The notes under the pieces: generated by a model | Told to the model about the DNA's origin: nothing | Seen by the model: only the letters and a program-made list of their open reading frames with translations | Databases searched by the model: none | Shown: positions 44,996 through 58,600 of the stretch, piece after piece | Layout: the number at the start of each line of letters is the position of its first letter | How positions within the stretch are numbered: the stretch's first letter is position 1 | Assembly: GCA_006384855.1 (NCBI GenBank) | Contig: VCJN01002356.1 | Location: 248,001 to 312,000, forward strand | Direction of reading: 5' to 3' | Length of the DNA: 64,000 nucleotides | Origin: Tetraselmis striata | Taxonomy: Eukaryota > Chlorophyta > Chlorodendrophyceae > Chlorodendrales > Chlorodendraceae | Made by a program: the position numbers and the translations under genes

Positions 44996-47900
44996 ACACC
45001 CACACACACGTCTCTAGAGCTCTTTTTAAAATCTCACTGATCGCGCCGCACCGTCTGCAGTCCGCTTTGCAGGTGAATGGCGAGACAGTTGAGGCACAGG
45101 AGTCCCGTGTGGTGAGCACCCCGCTTGCACCATGGTGCCCCCCAGCTGTCCATCCGAATGCGGCATCTATTGAATTCTCCGCCGCACACAGGCGAGCTCC
45201 TACGAGCATGCGCTGATTCTCATTCACCGCGGGGAGCATGAGCACGGGCGACAGCTGCTGGAGAGTATCCTGGCGGAGCCCCTCCTGCAGCATGTGGCGC
45301 AGGCAGGCAAGGGGGTTTCCCTCCCTCCCGGTCTCCCGTCCCCACAGACTCCCAAGCCAAACCCGCGAGTCGCTCATGGCGGCTGACTAGCCTTAGCGGG
45401 TGCCTGCAGGAAGCAGCGAGGTGGTGGGTGTGTCCAGCTCGCTGGGTCATCTTCGCTTCCTGGTGCTCAAGAACCTGGCGGAGGTGGTTGCACCTGGCGC
45501 TGCCGGCCGCGCCCTCGAACTGTACTCCGGAGGCGGCGCTCATCCAGCCGGATGACGTCAACCTCTGGAATCGGCTCGGCTCACTGGTATGTGCCACACA
45601 GGCCAGGATGTACCGTGCTGAGGAGCACCCCTACCCGGTGCATGTGTGTGTGTGTGTGTGTGTGTGGGGGGGGGGGGGAGGCAATGTGAGATGCTGTGCA
45701 TGTGTCAGTGGGGTAGTGCGAGCAAGAGTGCCCCTACCTCCCTAGTTCCCTGCCACGCTCCCAGCACAGGTAGCATCTGACTGGCCTCTGCCCCACATAT
45801 CCATTCCGCGGTCCGTTCTGGCAGGCTATTCGCGAGGAGCGGCTGGATGTGGCGCGGGCCGCGTTGGAGGCGGGCCTGGCGCTATCGCCTGGTCACCGGC
45901 TGATGCAGGACTGGCTGCTGGAGGTGCTGCTGGCGCTGGGCGACCTGGAGGCGGCAGGCGCACTAGCCAACCGCAGCCTGGCTTCCCACCCGCAGCACCC
46001 AAGGATGCGGCAGGTGGGGCTTAGGTCGGGCCCATGCCACGTTGGAGAGCGGCTGTACGGGCAAGCGTCTCCGGCGGTTGGCCTGGGGTGGGGTGAATGC
46101 ATAATAGAGTGTGCCTAGTTTGTACTCGGTGGTGGTGGTGGTAGGGCAGGGGCTCCACCTCTGCGCTCCCAAGCACCTTCGTGGCACCCGTATCTTCTCG
46201 CAGGGGCAATGTACTGGTCCACCTTGATCTGTATCCTTTAGCCTGATAAGGGTTCAAGCGGGGTCTACGTTGGCGCAACAGGAATTGCATTGTGGGCTGC
46301 TGGCTTGTGTTGATGGCCGTGGTAGGTGTTGCAGCGGGCAGAGAGAGGCGCAGGCTGCGCATGTTTCTGCGGTCGCGGAGGCCAGGCCGGCCACATGGAT
46401 GGGCAGCTGAGCTCTGCCTTTTGCAAACCCTCACAATCTCCCCTGGCAGGTGGCTACCACCTGCCGGCAGCTGGCGGCGCTGCTCTTGGACTGCCACGCC
46501 GCGAATGAGGCGGCCGCATCGGCGCGCTCCTTCCCAATGGAGCAGGCCACGGCTCTGTACACTGCCCTTGCCCCACGCCTGAAAAGACACAAAGCAATGG
46601 GCACAGCCGCGGCGCCCGAATGCAGCGTACACAGCCTCCCCGCCCAATGGCCTTGCACCCCCATAGCCCCTGCTCCCCCGTGGCCACCAGCCCTTTTGCC
46701 TATTTGGGAAGCACCTCTGAGACGGTTGCTCTGCAAGTAAACCGTCCTCGATATTCTGGGATGTGTGCTTTGAATGTTTGCAAGGGCTATGGCAAGAGTA
46801 TGGGCCGCGTTACACAAAGAGAGGGCTCCAAGCGGCGCCTTCTCAGCTGATACTCCGCCACATGGTTGCTGCATTACTACAGATAGAGGACGAAGTCCAA
46901 GTCCTCGAGGTGGCCAACCCAACGTGGGACAGCCTGCTGGAGCAGCTAGCAACAGCAGTGCGGGAGTCCGGGGGTGCATGCATATCCGTTTCTTTAGCAG
47001 CGCCCGCAGCAGATGAGACGGAGGTAACATGCACAGAAACGCAGTGGGCCGCTGCCTTTGCCTCCTGAAGTGTACCCTCTGTCCCGGTTTTACAGCCTGT
47101 GAGTCACGGTGGTTAGGGACGCCTTGCTGCAGCCTCTCACTGATGCAGCATGTGGCAGCAGGCGGCTGGCAGGGATGTACCTGCCAACGGGTGATGGAGT
47201 CAATGCTGCTGAGGACGTCTTGGGAGCGCCTGCGACGCAAAACCGCCTGGGCGCATCAGGTACTGCCGGCGCGAGGCTTTCTCCCGGTTCTGACCCCAGG
47301 TCGCACCGCGTATGTATCTGCCCCACTACCCAACTCTTTCTGCCCGCGTCTCCATGCCCTCAGTGTCCCTCCTGATGCATATGTTGGTCCGGTCTCACTA
47401 GACGTCCCGGTGGATGTTGACGCACCAATGGATGAAGCCGGTCCCTTGCCGGAGGGCGTCGTCGTCAAGACAGAGGCCGCGCAAGGTGGGTGGGGCCCCA
47501 TTCCCTGTAGCACTTCTCAGCGCTGTTGTGGGTGCAACCCGCCATTGGCCCATTCTAGCTTGTGCCTCTCCTGTACACCAACCGCTCAGCCTCTATTCAA
47601 GTAGAGATCAGACCACAGTAATGTGAGGCTGCATGCCCGCTGGTCTGAGGAAGCGGGGCGGCATGCTGGCTGTAGGGTGTGGCCCTGTAGGAGTGGAGGC
47701 AGAGGAGGGGCTTGGTGGTGCAGGGCCTAAGCGCAAGGCCGCCTTGCTGGTGCCGGAGCGCCAGCGCAAGTCCACGCGGCTGATGGCAGCCAACGTGAGA
47801 CTCCCCCGCCCCCCATTTACCAGCATCACCGCCCCCGCGCCTCCGGTAGCCTACCATATACTGCCGTCATGCTCGTCTCGCTGAAGAAGGGCGCGGATGA

Positions 47901-48090
47901 CGCAGGAAAACACAATGGATGGGGAGCCGCAGGAGGAGGAGGCGTCGCGGGCGTCGGCGCTGGAGGTGCTGCTGACGCAGCTGACGCCGCCAGAGGACGA
48001 GGACCTGGGCACAGAGGAGGCAGCCATGCAGCAGATCCTGGACCCAGTGCTGGATCAGGTTTCCCACACCACCTTACATGCATCACCCGC

Positions 48091-48129
<39 letters not shown>

Positions 48130-51100
48130 TTGGCCCTGACTAAATTTGGTTTGATTCTGTGTGATTGAAGCCATCTATACTGTGAGTATTGTACCGTAAC
48201 GGCGTCGAAGTTGGGCGACGGTCTGGGGGCAGTTTACTCCTATGTAGGCTGAGTGGGCTAAGATTGTGGGGACCTACACCTACCACCTGCTGCCGCGCCT
48301 GTGCAGGCGCAGCAAGCGAGGGAGGTCGAGGCGCTGCGGGGATTTGTGGGCGAGCAGTTGGCAGGCATGCACTCGGCCGGCGCGGCAGCGCGCCTGCTGC
48401 TGCGGCCACTTTGCGACCGCCACCGGGACGCCGCTGGACCCTACCCGCGCGGCAGCGCTGCGTGGCAAGCAGCTGCTGCCGGGGGGCGTCAGAGCGTTTG
48501 TGGAGCTGCTGGACCTAGCTGGTGCCGCAACCTGGTGCGCTGGCAAGCCGCCTCTCCCCCAAAGGGCGTAAGAGTGGATGCATATTCCTTGTTGGGGCCC
48601 ATGGAGCAGCGACGCCATGTGGTAGGTGACGTGCGGGCATGCCGCCTGCAGGCGGATAAGCCCCGGGGAGCTGCTGCTCCTGGCAGAGTGCCATGTCGAC
48701 CAGTTGGCCAGCATCCAGCAGGCGGCAGAGCAGCCGCAGAGGCCGCCGAAGATACAGGAGCGCCAAGTTGCCGTGCAGGATCAGGCAGAAGAGCCGCTGC
48801 CCGCTGACGTCGACGGTGCTGCCCCTTCCGAGCTTGCTCGCCATCCTCCATGCTCCCTCCAATGCTCAACCTCCTCACGCTGCAGGGACACCTTCCAGTC
48901 GCATGCCACCCGACTGCCCGCCATTGTGTAAGGAAACTGGTACCCTCACCAGCTACTCGCCCGCTCTGACAGAGTTAGCTGTGTCTGACTTGCTGCTGCC
49001 GGATATTTTGCAGACCTGGACGAAGTCGGGGTGTGGGTGCATGGCGCAAGGGATGAGGAGGATGAAGAGGGGTTTAGTCCACGGCAACATCACAAGGAGC
49101 AGGCAGAGGACCTCCTGGCGAAGTTCTGCCTGGCCATGATGCGGGCCGGCGGAGTCCTGGATGGGGCACAGACGGAGCCATCAGCGCAGGCGGAGGACGG
49201 GAGCGCCGTGACGCAGCGGGCTGCGCTGCTTGCGCGTTACCATTGGACCTCAGGCTGTTTGGAGGAGCTGCAGGTGGGGCTGCGGCAGCGGTGACGCGGC
49301 GGCCCTCGGCTGCAGACGCCCTCGGCCTCTCCCTCTGGTGCCCATTGCTTTTGCTGACACCAGGGTGTGGAGGAAGCATTCTTTGCCCGCACGGCTTTCT
49401 ACACCTTCATAGGGCCCGAATTGAGAGGGGTGGTTCCAGCGGTGGAATAGGTGCCGGACATGTAGTTGGGGCAGCAGCGTGCCTGTGATGCTATCTGTCA
49501 TACACCCCAATAGGCCCTCAAGGGTGCATGGCAGGCTCCAATTTCTCTGTGGCAGCCGCTTGTTGGGGGGTACACCGTGGTATGGGCGCGGGGTTGAGAC
49601 CCTAAGCTTACGGTGCACAGTGGTGCCTGACAGCGGACCGCTCTGCACACACAGGGCTGCCCAACGGCTGCGGAAGAGCACTTCCTTGCGTGCTCCCAGC
49701 TCTGCTCCGGCGACCAGGACCATGGCAGCAAGCACGCAGACATCAAGATCCGGCTGGCCCACATGCAGGGCGGCACAGAAGTCAGCCGGGACAGCGTGGA
49801 GACGCATCTGCGGTCCATTCAGCTGCGCCACGACCTCAAGGACGCGCCTGCAATGTTGCAGAGGGGCGCGCAGGCCGCAAGTGCATCTCCCCCCCCCCCC
49901 CCCCCGCGCCCCCCCTCCTTTCCGATCCCGCTTGTCTCCGGGGAGCGCGGACACACTGCCTGCCTGCCCCGACACAATCGGCTTGCACAATGGAGAGCCG
50001 ACTACCTTCCCCGATGACTGGCTTCAGGCCAGATGTGTCCTTTTTCTTTGTTCTTCCTTCGTTTTGTTTGTTTTTCTTTTGTTTTCTTCCTCACATTCGC
50101 TGCCCCCTCCTCTTATTCTTTTTGCCACACGCCTCTTTTCTCAGCTGTCAGTTTGTTTCCTTCTTGTGTGACCAGCACCAGCAACTTGCTCCTGCTGCGC
50201 CAAAACGTGGCGGTGATGCCGGGCCCACAGAGAGGCTGCCCGTGACCAACGCCCCGCCTCCATCTCTCTCATGCGCTTCATCCCTCTCATTCACTCAACA
50301 CCTTGCCCAGGCTGACAGTGGCCTCCTACAGATGGGCGTGGGAGATAAGACATTCCTTAGGAGCATACAAAATGATCATAGAATTGTGGCTTTCTGCGCC
50401 GGCAGACTGGCATGTGGTCGGGGGTCCTAAAGGACAGGGGGGAAGCTGACACACTAAATCGCTAACTTCAGATCCGGTCTTTGATTATACGGGTGGACCT
50501 GTCTGTACGGGCCAACCCACCGCGGATGGCGGCGCATCCACGAGCACAACGCACTGCGCGCCTGGTAGGCGAGCACAGGGACTCTTTGCCGAGTGTATAT
50601 GAGTTGAAAACAACGGCTACATGGGACGTATGCACGCTTGAGTGGTCTGGGGAGGTCGGGATGGTGGGTCACTAGTGAGAATGACACACCTGACTACTGT
50701 CCAAACCCGGTCCACCCCCCCAATTGGAACGACCACACCACTCAGTGCACAATATAGCAGTACAACACAGGCACTCCAGGGTAGTTGGGTATGGTCCTAA
50801 GTAACATCCTGAGCGGCCATAGGCACTCTGCGGGCTTACTTCTGGGTCGGTCCGGGCACCTCCCCCGGAAAGTGACACATCTCTTTGAAGTTGGTGAGCG
50901 GTCTGCAGTAGCTGATCCTTAACGGTAGAGCACTGTGCTGGTTGCGATGCGGCAGGCGATATGGCGAGCAAGCTGGCACGGATACTTCTGGGCCGGCAAG
51001 AGGCGGCCGTGTGCGAGGAGCCTCCGCCTTCCACCGCCCGGCGTGCGAAGCGCATGCTGCCGGATACTGCGCGGTGGCTGGAGGCCCTGGAATGCCTCAG

Positions 51101-52648
51101 CTCTGCGGCGGCCGCGGCCCTGACTGGTGGCGAACAGCTGGTGGCAGAGGAGGGCAAGGGGGACGGCGAGGTCGCAGCCGGCGCGTCCAGTGATGTGCCC
51201 GCGGCCACAGCTCTGGCGTCTCCGGCGCAGCTAGTCGGGATGCAGCTGCGCTCGGCGCTGCTGCGGCTGGACGAGCTGCTGCCAAACCCCGAGGCGCCCA
51301 GTGAGGAGGTGGTTCAGAGGGGTCCGGGGGGGAAGCGGCTGGGGGCGCTGCTGATGGTGGACTGCCGCCTGCTGCGGGCTCTGGCTGATAGCGAAGCGAT
51401 TGGGCAGCAGCTAAATGACTTGCCGCCTGGAGGTGAGACTTCCCCCTTCTCCCCGTGTCATTTCGTTCTCATCCCTCATCTCTAGCCCCCTCTCCATCCC
51501 ATGTACGGATGAATAACAGGTGAGGGGACAGCAGCGGCCATCCCTCCCTGAACCCCCCCCCCCCCCCCCCCCCTTGCTCATGTTTGCGCATTACTCTATA
51601 TGCAACAGAGCTGGTTTCCGTCATGACCAATGAGCAGTGGCTGGCGGTCCTGCGCCGCTGCCAGTGGCGGGCCGCCCACCTGCTGGCGCGCGCTCACAGT
51701 GCAGCAGTGCAGCTGGCGCCGCCGCGCGGCGCCTCGTACTCGCTCAGCACCTCGAGCACCGCCGCTCGGCGCACTCTCTTTGAGGTAGGCGTGACCCCCT
51801 GCCTGCTTCTGGCCACTAGCTTTCCTTTCTTCTGCCCTGCTGTGATGTAAACCCTCGAGCTTCCTCCTAATGACGAGTCCCTATTATGATAGTCAGAATG
51901 TCCACAGGGTAGCCCAATATGTCTAACAACTGTATCATTGAGACAGAGAGAGCGAGCGAGAGGGGTGTTAGATGGCAGTGCTACGTGAATCCTGTCGACT
52001 ACTTTGGGACAGCAATTTATCGGGCATTGTTATGTCATGAGATGCCCCATCGCCGCGAAAATGGTGGTGGCTGCATTGAAACTGGGTCCATACCCACAGC
52101 AATCAACAAAGGCATGCGGACAGGTCGCCATGCCTCCCGCATTAGTCCAACATACACCCTACACAAGCTACGAGACCCCAGAATGCCTGGCTGCCACTGT
52201 TGTATGCACGGATATCTGAGTTATAGTGACTTTGCGGCAGTGTAGCTGCTTCATGTGTGCGAGCACCGTCTGTATGGCCGCATTGAACCCCCCCCCCCCC
52301 CCCCCCCCTGCCGCTCGACCTCCCGCTCTGACCTCCCGCTCTGACCATGTTCATCGTATATGGTGCTGGTGGGCTTCACGCCCTCATTCGGGCCCAACTC
52401 CTCCTGGAATGCTGATCGGCTGACTGCCTTGGCGCTGCTGGCAATGGCATGCGTGCAGGTGGTGATGGGTTTCTGCGGGCTTATGGAGATGGACCCCAAC
52501 GTGAAGGAGGATCCAGCGGCAACGGAGCAGCTGATGCAGAGTGAGGATGCTGCCAGTATCCTATGACGGCGTCGCAAGTGCCATGTGGGCTGGTGATGTG
52601 GTGATGCATAATTAGTACCGCTCTGCGCATGCACGAGTGTGTATGTGT

Positions 52649-52682
<34 letters not shown>

Positions 52683-55600
52683 GGTCACTGGTTGGATGAC
52701 AGGGGTGGAGACCACAGCATGTGTATGCCCGTGGAAACAGGCCGCTGACTCTGTCCATCTCTAGGCGGATTCTGCCCATGCCTGGCTGCTCTTCCATGGC
52801 GCAGCAGGTCTGCAGACCGCATTGGTTCTGAATGTGTCGTGCTTGCGTGTTGGCAGGCTTGTTCCAGGTCCTGGTGGATGCCGGCGCAGTGGGCCTGGAC
52901 CGCCTCCGCCTCCCTAATCACGTCATCCGCCGCCTGAACGAAGCCACCGCGCAGCGGCAGGCGCAGCTGAACGACGCGATAATGGCGCAGAGGGAGGCGG
53001 CTGGTGCGGCGGAGAAGCGCAAAGAGACGGACGCAAGGGATGTAAATGAGGAGGAGGAGGAGGAGGACGATGAGGGGGAAGGCGAGGAAGACAGGGAGGC
53101 GGAGATGGCCGAGAGGGATGACCTCATCCAGTCCCTGCGTGGCGCAACTTTCCAGTGTCTGTTTGCCATGTTTGGCGTGGACTTGCCGCAGCGCAACACG
53201 CAGTGGGGAGATTGCGACGGGCGGCTGGTGCCCGGGGCCGGCACTGCTGCGGGCGTGCACCAGCAGCAGCGCGGTAGCTCGTTAGCCGGCGCCATGGCGA
53301 TGGCGAGGGACGGCGATGACGCGGAGGGCGCCAGCCGGGAGATGTGGCTGGAGGTGTGGAAGTGCCTGGGCACGCTGTTGCGCGGCCACGGCAAGACTGG
53401 GAAGCGACACAGGAACCCGGCCAAAGTGACCAAGGTGTGCCTCCCTCCCTCCCTGCACACATGTATGCATGACCTCCTAGATCAGAAAGCTACTCAAGGG
53501 GGGCAGCCCCAGACAATTCTAGAGAGGGGCCATGAGTGCACACATCGGTCAGCCTATGTACACGCTGGCCTATGTGCATGGGACGCAGCACATGCACATT
53601 ACAGAGGCAGGGCGGAAGCCAGAGCACACACCCTCCCAGCTGCATTGGGCTGCCGCTTGCCTGGACGCTATCCGCAAGCGAGCTGATCCCGTGTCACCGC
53701 ACTGCGGCGCGCTCAGGACATCATCGAGCGCATCGTCAAGGCGTTCCCCTCGCCGCCGGAGGAGGTGCTCGCGCCCTTCAGCGCCCAGGCGTTTGAGTAC
53801 CTGGACGGCGACTGGGAGGAGGAGCCGGGCTGGGAAGTCTCCCCGCCCCGCCTCCTGACGTATAAGCCAGACGTGTCAGGTGTGCGCAGACTCGGGCCTT
53901 GTGGATGAGGCCTTTGTGGGCATGAACAAGCCCCGCCCCCCCCCCCCCCCCACCTGGCGGCGCCTACGCGCCCATGTCAGCACGGCACTGAATACCCTCT
54001 CCCTCCCTGGGCTGAGCTGACAGGTCTAGGGCCTGTGGAGCTGGACATGTACCAGCACCTGTACTTCCAACACTGCGCCTCCTGTCTGCCGTTTCGACTG
54101 CGATGAGGGCGCTATGCTGAGCACGGTCGGCTGGGAGGCAGTCGCTGGCTTGGAGAACAGCATCAGGTGCGCCCCTGCCGGATGTATGCTCTCCCCTGCC
54201 ACGCCGGCCCGCACACCCAGCACGGACTTCACCCCGGCGTGGGCACCGTGTTGCTGCATCAGCCGCCCGGGTGACTGAAGCGGCACGTGGTTGGGTGGCC
54301 TCGCTGCTACTTTAGGAACGACCTGGCGCTCAACCCCAGGCGCTTGGCCGCCTGGGAGAGGCTGTCCCAGCTGTACGACGATGCGCTGGGCGCGCTGCAG
54401 GCGGACTTGGCGCAGTGGGTGGGCGTCTCGGGCTGGCATGCCGCCTGCAGCACGCACCAGCCCAGGCTGGCCATGCTGCAGCGCCGCGTCCGGCGCGCGT
54501 GGGTGGCGGCCGTCCACACGTCTGGCTCGGTCGAGGACAGCGGGTTCATGGAGGACAACTTGGGCTGCTCGCTGTATCGGGAGGCGCAGTCGCTGCCCCC
54601 GCTAGCGGATCAGCGCGGCAGGTTGCCCCCCCCCCCCTCCCCCCCCCCCCCCCCCCCCGCCCCCCTCCGCGCCAGTGTTGCAGCCGCTGGCCCCTCTCTC
54701 CAGGACACCCCACTGCTCTCAACGGCTGTTGCTACCAACCTATGTGGCACGCTCCGAGCACAGTACGCTAACTAGTACGCTAACTATACTCCTGCCCCCC
54801 CCCCCCCCCCCCCCCCCACCGGGAGAGTAGGAAGCTGGAGCGCGGCCCTGCTTGGCGCGGCAGCCTGGAGGGTGCCCTGCGGGCCTTCAAGCGCGCAGAA
54901 CCCTGCATGCCGGAGGAGTGGAGCTTTCCGTACTACCAGGGCAAGGTGACGGGGCACGCCACGGTGTAGTCACAAACTGATATTTGGAGAACGGCCCGTT
55001 GTGTTCCTCTATAGATCAAGTCCACAATAATGTTGGGTGCGTCGATAATCGTATCTCCATACATAGTCTCTCAATCGCTGGACCATAGCTCGACCGCGAG
55101 TCCTTCGAGTGGCTGGACCGTTGCTGGTTCACAACTTCGCGACTGCAGAGCGAGTACTTTTCGTGTATTTAAAGTAGGGCATCGCAGGGAACAAATGATT
55201 TTCAAGTAATTATATCGAAATTAACGCACCACGACGTTACTGTGGATTTGGTCTATACGATCATCCGCGGCAGGGCTGGGCTCTGACATCCGCCGCCTGG
55301 CGCTCTGCCCAGATCCTGGCCAAGTTTGGCGCAAAGCCTGACGAGTACCTGCACCTCATGGCGCGCGGCTGCCGGATGGCGACGGTGTACAGCGGCGGCC
55401 TGCTGGAGCCTCTGTACCGCCTGCATGCGTCGCGGTTGAAGCTGATACTGCAGGCGCGCAGAGCGTTCCTCCTTCCCTGCCCTTTCTTGGCCCAGCCGGC
55501 CTCCTCATCAACGACAGGCTGGTGACGGTGTGCCCTCGCCAGTAACCGTGCATGGTGCACGGGTGCAGGCGCACCTACAACAACCCTTACCATAAGCCAC

Positions 55601-58600
55601 AAATTGGACTTGCATGCAATATGCAAGAACATTCCCTATGCTTTCCTCTAACTTGACCTCCGACTGGCAGGGCAGGTTTCGTATTTGCTTCAGTATCCTC
55701 ATTACCGCGCCGGCGCCCTTGTATGACGCGATTTTGATACTCGGATACCGTTAAATAATAATGTAATATGGCTCGCCCCCAAACTAAGGATATCACCTTA
55801 TTTCAGACGGTGTTTTAGACGGTGATCCAACAGTGTTGGAAATTTCACCACTGACCTTTAATTAGTCTCACAGAATGCTTCGGCAATTTGCTTGATGACT
55901 ATAACTGAGCGTCGCGCCTACACCCCGGGCTTTATTCCGTAATTGGATATTCCTGCCGAAACTGCCGTCCCAGAGACGCTGTAAGGGTTTCACTGTTGCC
56001 ATTCCTTTCCAGGGGACGGAAAATATCGGCCCCCCCCCCCCCCCCCACCCGGCCCCCTGGCTACTGTACTTTTAATTTTATCACGGGATCAAAGTAAATT
56101 ACTATTACCAGCACGGGGGTTCTGTGGCAATAAGTATGTGAACGTGGGTCTGTACTCTGAAATAAACCTTGATTCTTTCACATCGCGGGCGCTGTAGAGG
56201 ACCTTTCTGATTGTCCCTTTTTTTTTGGTGATTTCCTGATATCGCCTTCTGCTGCTAGCTCATGTAATTATTCCTTCACATCGGGAACCATGTGGCAGGT
56301 GGCGGATAAGGTCGCGACGATATCCGCCGCGCGCCCCGGTCGCCAGCAGTGCGGTGCTGAGTTCTGGCAGTGGTCGGGTCCCAGTACACCGGCGGTATTA
56401 TCGACGATCAGTGCACGGATCCTTGCAATTGCTGTAGGACGTTTCCTATCTTGCCTTTTCGGGTGATTCCCTGATCGCCTTTTGCAGCTAGCTCATACAA
56501 CTAATCAGTGCACGGGGATCCTTCATCATTATGGGTACCGGCCCGGGTACATGTGGTCGCTACTCGTAAACGAGCACTGGTGGTCGCTAGTACCGGTACA
56601 GGTGCCAGATACCGGTGTGAATTACAAAAAGGGCAGTTCCCCAGGATTAGAAAATCCGGTACAGGTAGTGACCGTGACCCTGGGCTATCGGTACCGGGAG
56701 TGTATTTTTAATTTAATCTTACGCGATTCGGATACTCCGGATGCCGTTAAATAGTATAAATGTAATATACGGTTCGCCCAAAAAATCAGGATACCCCCCC
56801 CGACTATTTTTACGCTTAGTTAGTCGCTACATCGCGGGGGGAAAATTTAATATATATTGAATATATTGCAACCATCACGGGGGTAGGTAAGTAGGTTATG
56901 TGGTCTAGTGGCAACAAATATGGGAACGTCGGTCTGTAGGTACTGGAACCGCGCCCGGCTCGCGGTGCGGTGTTGACTTCTGGCAGTGGCGGTCCAAGTC
57001 CACTACCGGCGGTATTTATCCTTATTCTCACGGGGATCCTTACTGGCTGTGTGCATGCATGTACCCGGCGGTAGTCGCTACTCGCACGAGTACTGGTGGT
57101 CGCTAGTACTGGTGTGAATTACAAAAAGGGCAGTTCCCCAGAATTAGAAAATCAACACAGCAAGCCGCCTAAAAGCGGCCCGCATCCCGCATAAGGCGGG
57201 ATGGATGAGTGATGCGCACACGGTTCAGAGTCCGGGCCACGCGAGCACGTGTGTGTGTAGGTACTGGTAGTGACCGTGACATGGGCTAATGTATTTTTAA
57301 TTGCACCTCGAGTCGGGCGGGGGGTGGGCAAATAATTATTAGCATTTTCCGTATCGCCGACTTCATTATCGCTGGGGTGTCGAATGCGATATTTCTCCGC
57401 ACACCGTTTGTGTTTGTAACTTTGTATGGTAGTATGACGAGCGCAGGTGTCGCAGCTCCAACTTTTGCTCTTAGTTAGGGGTTGCTCTGGCACATAGCCC
57501 CACTGTCCTGTGAGCATGGCACAAATAGTTGCAACATTTTCAACCGCAGCCCGCCCGGTTGAGGTTGGTATCCTTCCATGGAATTTGGTCAGACGATGGC
57601 AGTGCTTGGGGCGCTGTGCAGGACGGCGGGGATTGGGCGGCTGCCCGGGCGCACTGCTTCCTGCCGGAGACAACAGAGGCGGTGGAGGCGGTGGACGCGC
57701 TGGAGCCCCGGCACCGGGAGCTTCTGCTGAGCGACTGCCTGGAGGCAATGCGCTGGGTGCTGGACAAGGACAAGTTCTTCCACAAGGTCGACGGGGCTCA
57801 GGGCCACATGCATGGCTGTTCCTGATGGGGAAGCACAGAGGCTAGGCTGGCTCGGTTGGCCGGGTGAACCACCTCACTGATGCCCGCCTGGAGCTTGCTG
57901 TACTTGCAGGCAGTCTACCGGCTCGCGAAGGCGCATGCCGCGCAGGGGGACATCCCGGCGGCGCTGGAGCAGCTGACCACCATATTCTCCAAGAACGTGC
58001 GCGGCCGGCGCACCTTTGCCATCAACATGCGCTGCATCGACTCGCTCGACTCGCTCGGCTTCCAGGGAAAAAACCAGCGCAAACGCAAGCAGCAGAGGGA
58101 GGAGCTGGGCGACGCGCCGGAGGCTCACTGGGGCCATGCGCCGCGCACCATCAAGGAGCCTGGCATTGAGGAGCCCTCTGCCAAGATGATGGGCGCCATG
58201 CGCAAATACCTCGTGCTCTACATTGAGCTTCTGGCCACTTCTGGTGCCGTCCCCACCCCCTCCGCCTTTCCCCTTCACATCAGCCCTACCTGTGTAGTCA
58301 TTCCATCACCGCCCCTCCCTCCCTCCCCCCCCCTCCCTCTCCGCCCGAGCTTCGCCCGCCCCCTCCAACCTGACGCCCGCGCTGTTGTGTTACTGGTGCA
58401 TCAGGAACAAATGCGGATATGGACCGGCTCGAGGCTGTGTGGCAACTTGTCAACGACGCCACCTTCAAGGCAGGAAACGTCTGCTTCACCACCCGCAATC
58501 GCTATTTTATCATCCGCAAGGCCCCACGCCGTGGCCAAGCACACCCACCGCATGAGCGCGGCCCGGCTGGCTACCCCCCACTCCACAAAGTATGCGTTGT

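Larger units (their letters stand above)
55461..57621 (+). other. 2.1-kb CABIN1 intron built from repeats
   Basis: Between exons encoding the LHASRLKLIL motif and LLLSDCLEAMRWVLDKD. It contains a deleted hAT-like element, duplicated segments of about 0.6 kb and part of a family M MITE. No host coding sequence is recognised inside. Confidence 0.6.

Noticed and set aside
48091..48129. Possible CRISPR-like short repeats
   Set aside because: The array is a tetranucleotide microsatellite with no spacers, in a eukaryotic intron.
53532..53858. Plus-strand ORF over a CABIN1 exon
   Set aside because: Wrong frame. The correct frame from 53717 reads DIIERIVKAFPSPPEEVL and joins its neighbours in phase.
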